Both the position numbers and the translations under genes were made by a program. The notes beneath the pieces were generated by a model, which had not been told where the DNA came from, did not search any database, and saw only the letters and a list, made by a program, of their open reading frames with translations. This document shows positions 4,677-5,437 of a stretch of DNA of 5,437 nt, one piece after another; positions within the stretch are counted from its first letter, which is position 1; each line of letters opens with the position of its first letter. This DNA is from Phycisphaerales bacterium (GTDB lineage Bacteria; Planctomycetota; Phycisphaerae; Phycisphaerales; SM1A02). The stretch is taken from the NCBI GenBank assembly GCA_007125255.1, contig SLDM01000014.1:1-5437 (forward strand). The letters are read 5' to 3'.

Positions 4677-5437
4677 ACTGGCCGGGCAGCATCGACGGCG
4701 TTTGTTCGCCGATCGGCGCCCCGTCGAAGTCATCCACCGAAAGTCGCTCATCGATCGCAACCGGCGTTCCCGGTCTCAGTCGCATGATGTTGTCAACGAC
4801 GACGACGTCACCCTCTTCGAGACCTTCCTCCACGATCCAGCCGTTCTCGTGCCAATCGCCGAGCCGGATCATGCGAACGGTCACCATCGCCTGCTCCTCA
4901 TCGACCACGTAGACCGAAGCGCTCGTCGGGGTCTGAACGACGGCCTGCTTCGGGATGACCACGATCGATGGCCGCTCGAGACCGAGCAGGTTTACGTGGA
5001 CGAACTGGCCCGGTCGCAGCGCCAGGTCGGGATTCGGCACGGTCGCGCGGAGCAGGACGGTCGACGTGGCGTCATCGATACGCACATCGACAAAGGAGAT
5101 CCGGCCGTGGTGTTCAAAGTCGCTGCCATCGCGGAGGGTGATGCTCACCTCGACATCTTCACCCTCCGGTCCGGTGAGCCGCCCGGTCTCCCTCATGCTT
5201 CCGTAGCGCAGCAGGTTCTGCTCGCTCATGGAGAAGCGGACGTAGATCGGATCAACCGCTTCGACCACCGCAAGCAGACTGTTGGAACCGTCATCGACGA
5301 ACGTGCCGACGTCCTTCAACGCGCGGCCGACGACGCCGTTGATGGGCGAAGAGATCGTGGTGTAGCTCAGGTCCAGATCGGCCTGGGTTCGCTGCGCCTT
5401 GTAGAGCTCGATATCCGAGGCGGCGACCTGCATGGCG
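4675..5437 (-). CDS. RND membrane fusion protein (periplasmic adaptor), N-terminus outside window
   Basis: Visible are the last 253 or so codons of an AcrA/MexA-type adaptor, which bridges the RND pump and the outer-membrane channel in the periplasm. Numbering from the Met at 5433, residues 1-20 end the helical hairpin. LSYTTISSPINGVVG (22-36) is the second half of the lipoyl domain. VDPIYVRFSMSEQ (60-72) opens the beta-barrel domain, which ends with LRPGQFVHV (139-147). VIPKQAVV (159-166) starts the membrane-proximal domain, which runs to about 230. An acidic tail ending in MLPGQ follows. The Met at 5433 is internal, not the true start: the frame stays open to the window edge, and family members are usually about 370-400 residues long. 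The signal peptide and first half of the hairpin are missing from view. The stop is TAA, 12 bases before the RND start. No outer-membrane factor gene is seen. Confidence 0.93.
   Translation of the reverse strand, partial: AMQVAASDIELYKAQRTQADLDLSYTTISSPINGVVGRALKDVGTFVDDGSNSLLAVVEAVDPIYVRFSMSEQNLLRYGSMRETGRLTGPEGEDVEVSITLRDGSDFEHHGRISFVDVRIDDATSTVLLRATVPNPDLALRPGQFVHVNLLGLERPSIVVIPKQAVVQTPTSASVYVVDEEQAMVTVRMIRLGDWHENGWIVEEGLEEGDVVVVDNIMRLRPGTPVAIDERLSVDDFDGAPIGEQTPSMLPGQ

Overview
This GC-rich window looks like the chromosome of a Gram-negative bacterium: it carries an RND/MFP tripartite efflux module and a lipoprotein with a clear lipobox. The interspersed repeats and the free-standing sigma-region-4-like protein remind me of Planctomycetota (Phycisphaerae-like) or similar environmental lineages. 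That placement is a low-confidence impression, not a measurement.

Left part, + strand (12-1071): four small genes. They are a DUF3309 membrane protein, a 99-residue protein with a helix-turn-helix resembling sigma-70 region 4, a DUF3185 two-helix membrane protein whose ATG overlaps the previous stop (ATGA), and, after a 144-base gap holding a terminator-like hairpin, an entericidin-like lipoprotein. DUF3309, DUF3185 and entericidin-type genes are small envelope or general-stress proteins in many genomes, so this reads as a mini stress cluster with its own possible DNA-binding protein.

Middle (1072-1482): no gene, but dense repeat structure. A 56-bp element occurs twice as a diverged direct repeat. 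An 8-bp-periodic tract (unit close to RAGTGACN) occurs once forward and once inverted. A strong hairpin and a REP-like palindrome lie between them. It looks like a mosaic of dispersed non-coding repeats inserted between convergent transcription units.

Right part, - strand (5437 down to 1483): the 3' part of a membrane fusion protein gene, then 12 bases downstream an HAE1-type (AcrB-like) RND pump gene with an excellent Shine-Dalgarno overlapping the MFP stop. The pump gene is interrupted by one in-frame TAG (2047-2049) just before the eighth membrane helix. Reading continues in the same frame to 1483 and preserves every proton-relay residue expected in the C-terminal half. Read through, the protein would be about 1059 residues, normal for the family. 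The stop may be a recent nonsense mutation, a base-call error or a recoded amber codon. No outer-membrane channel gene is visible.
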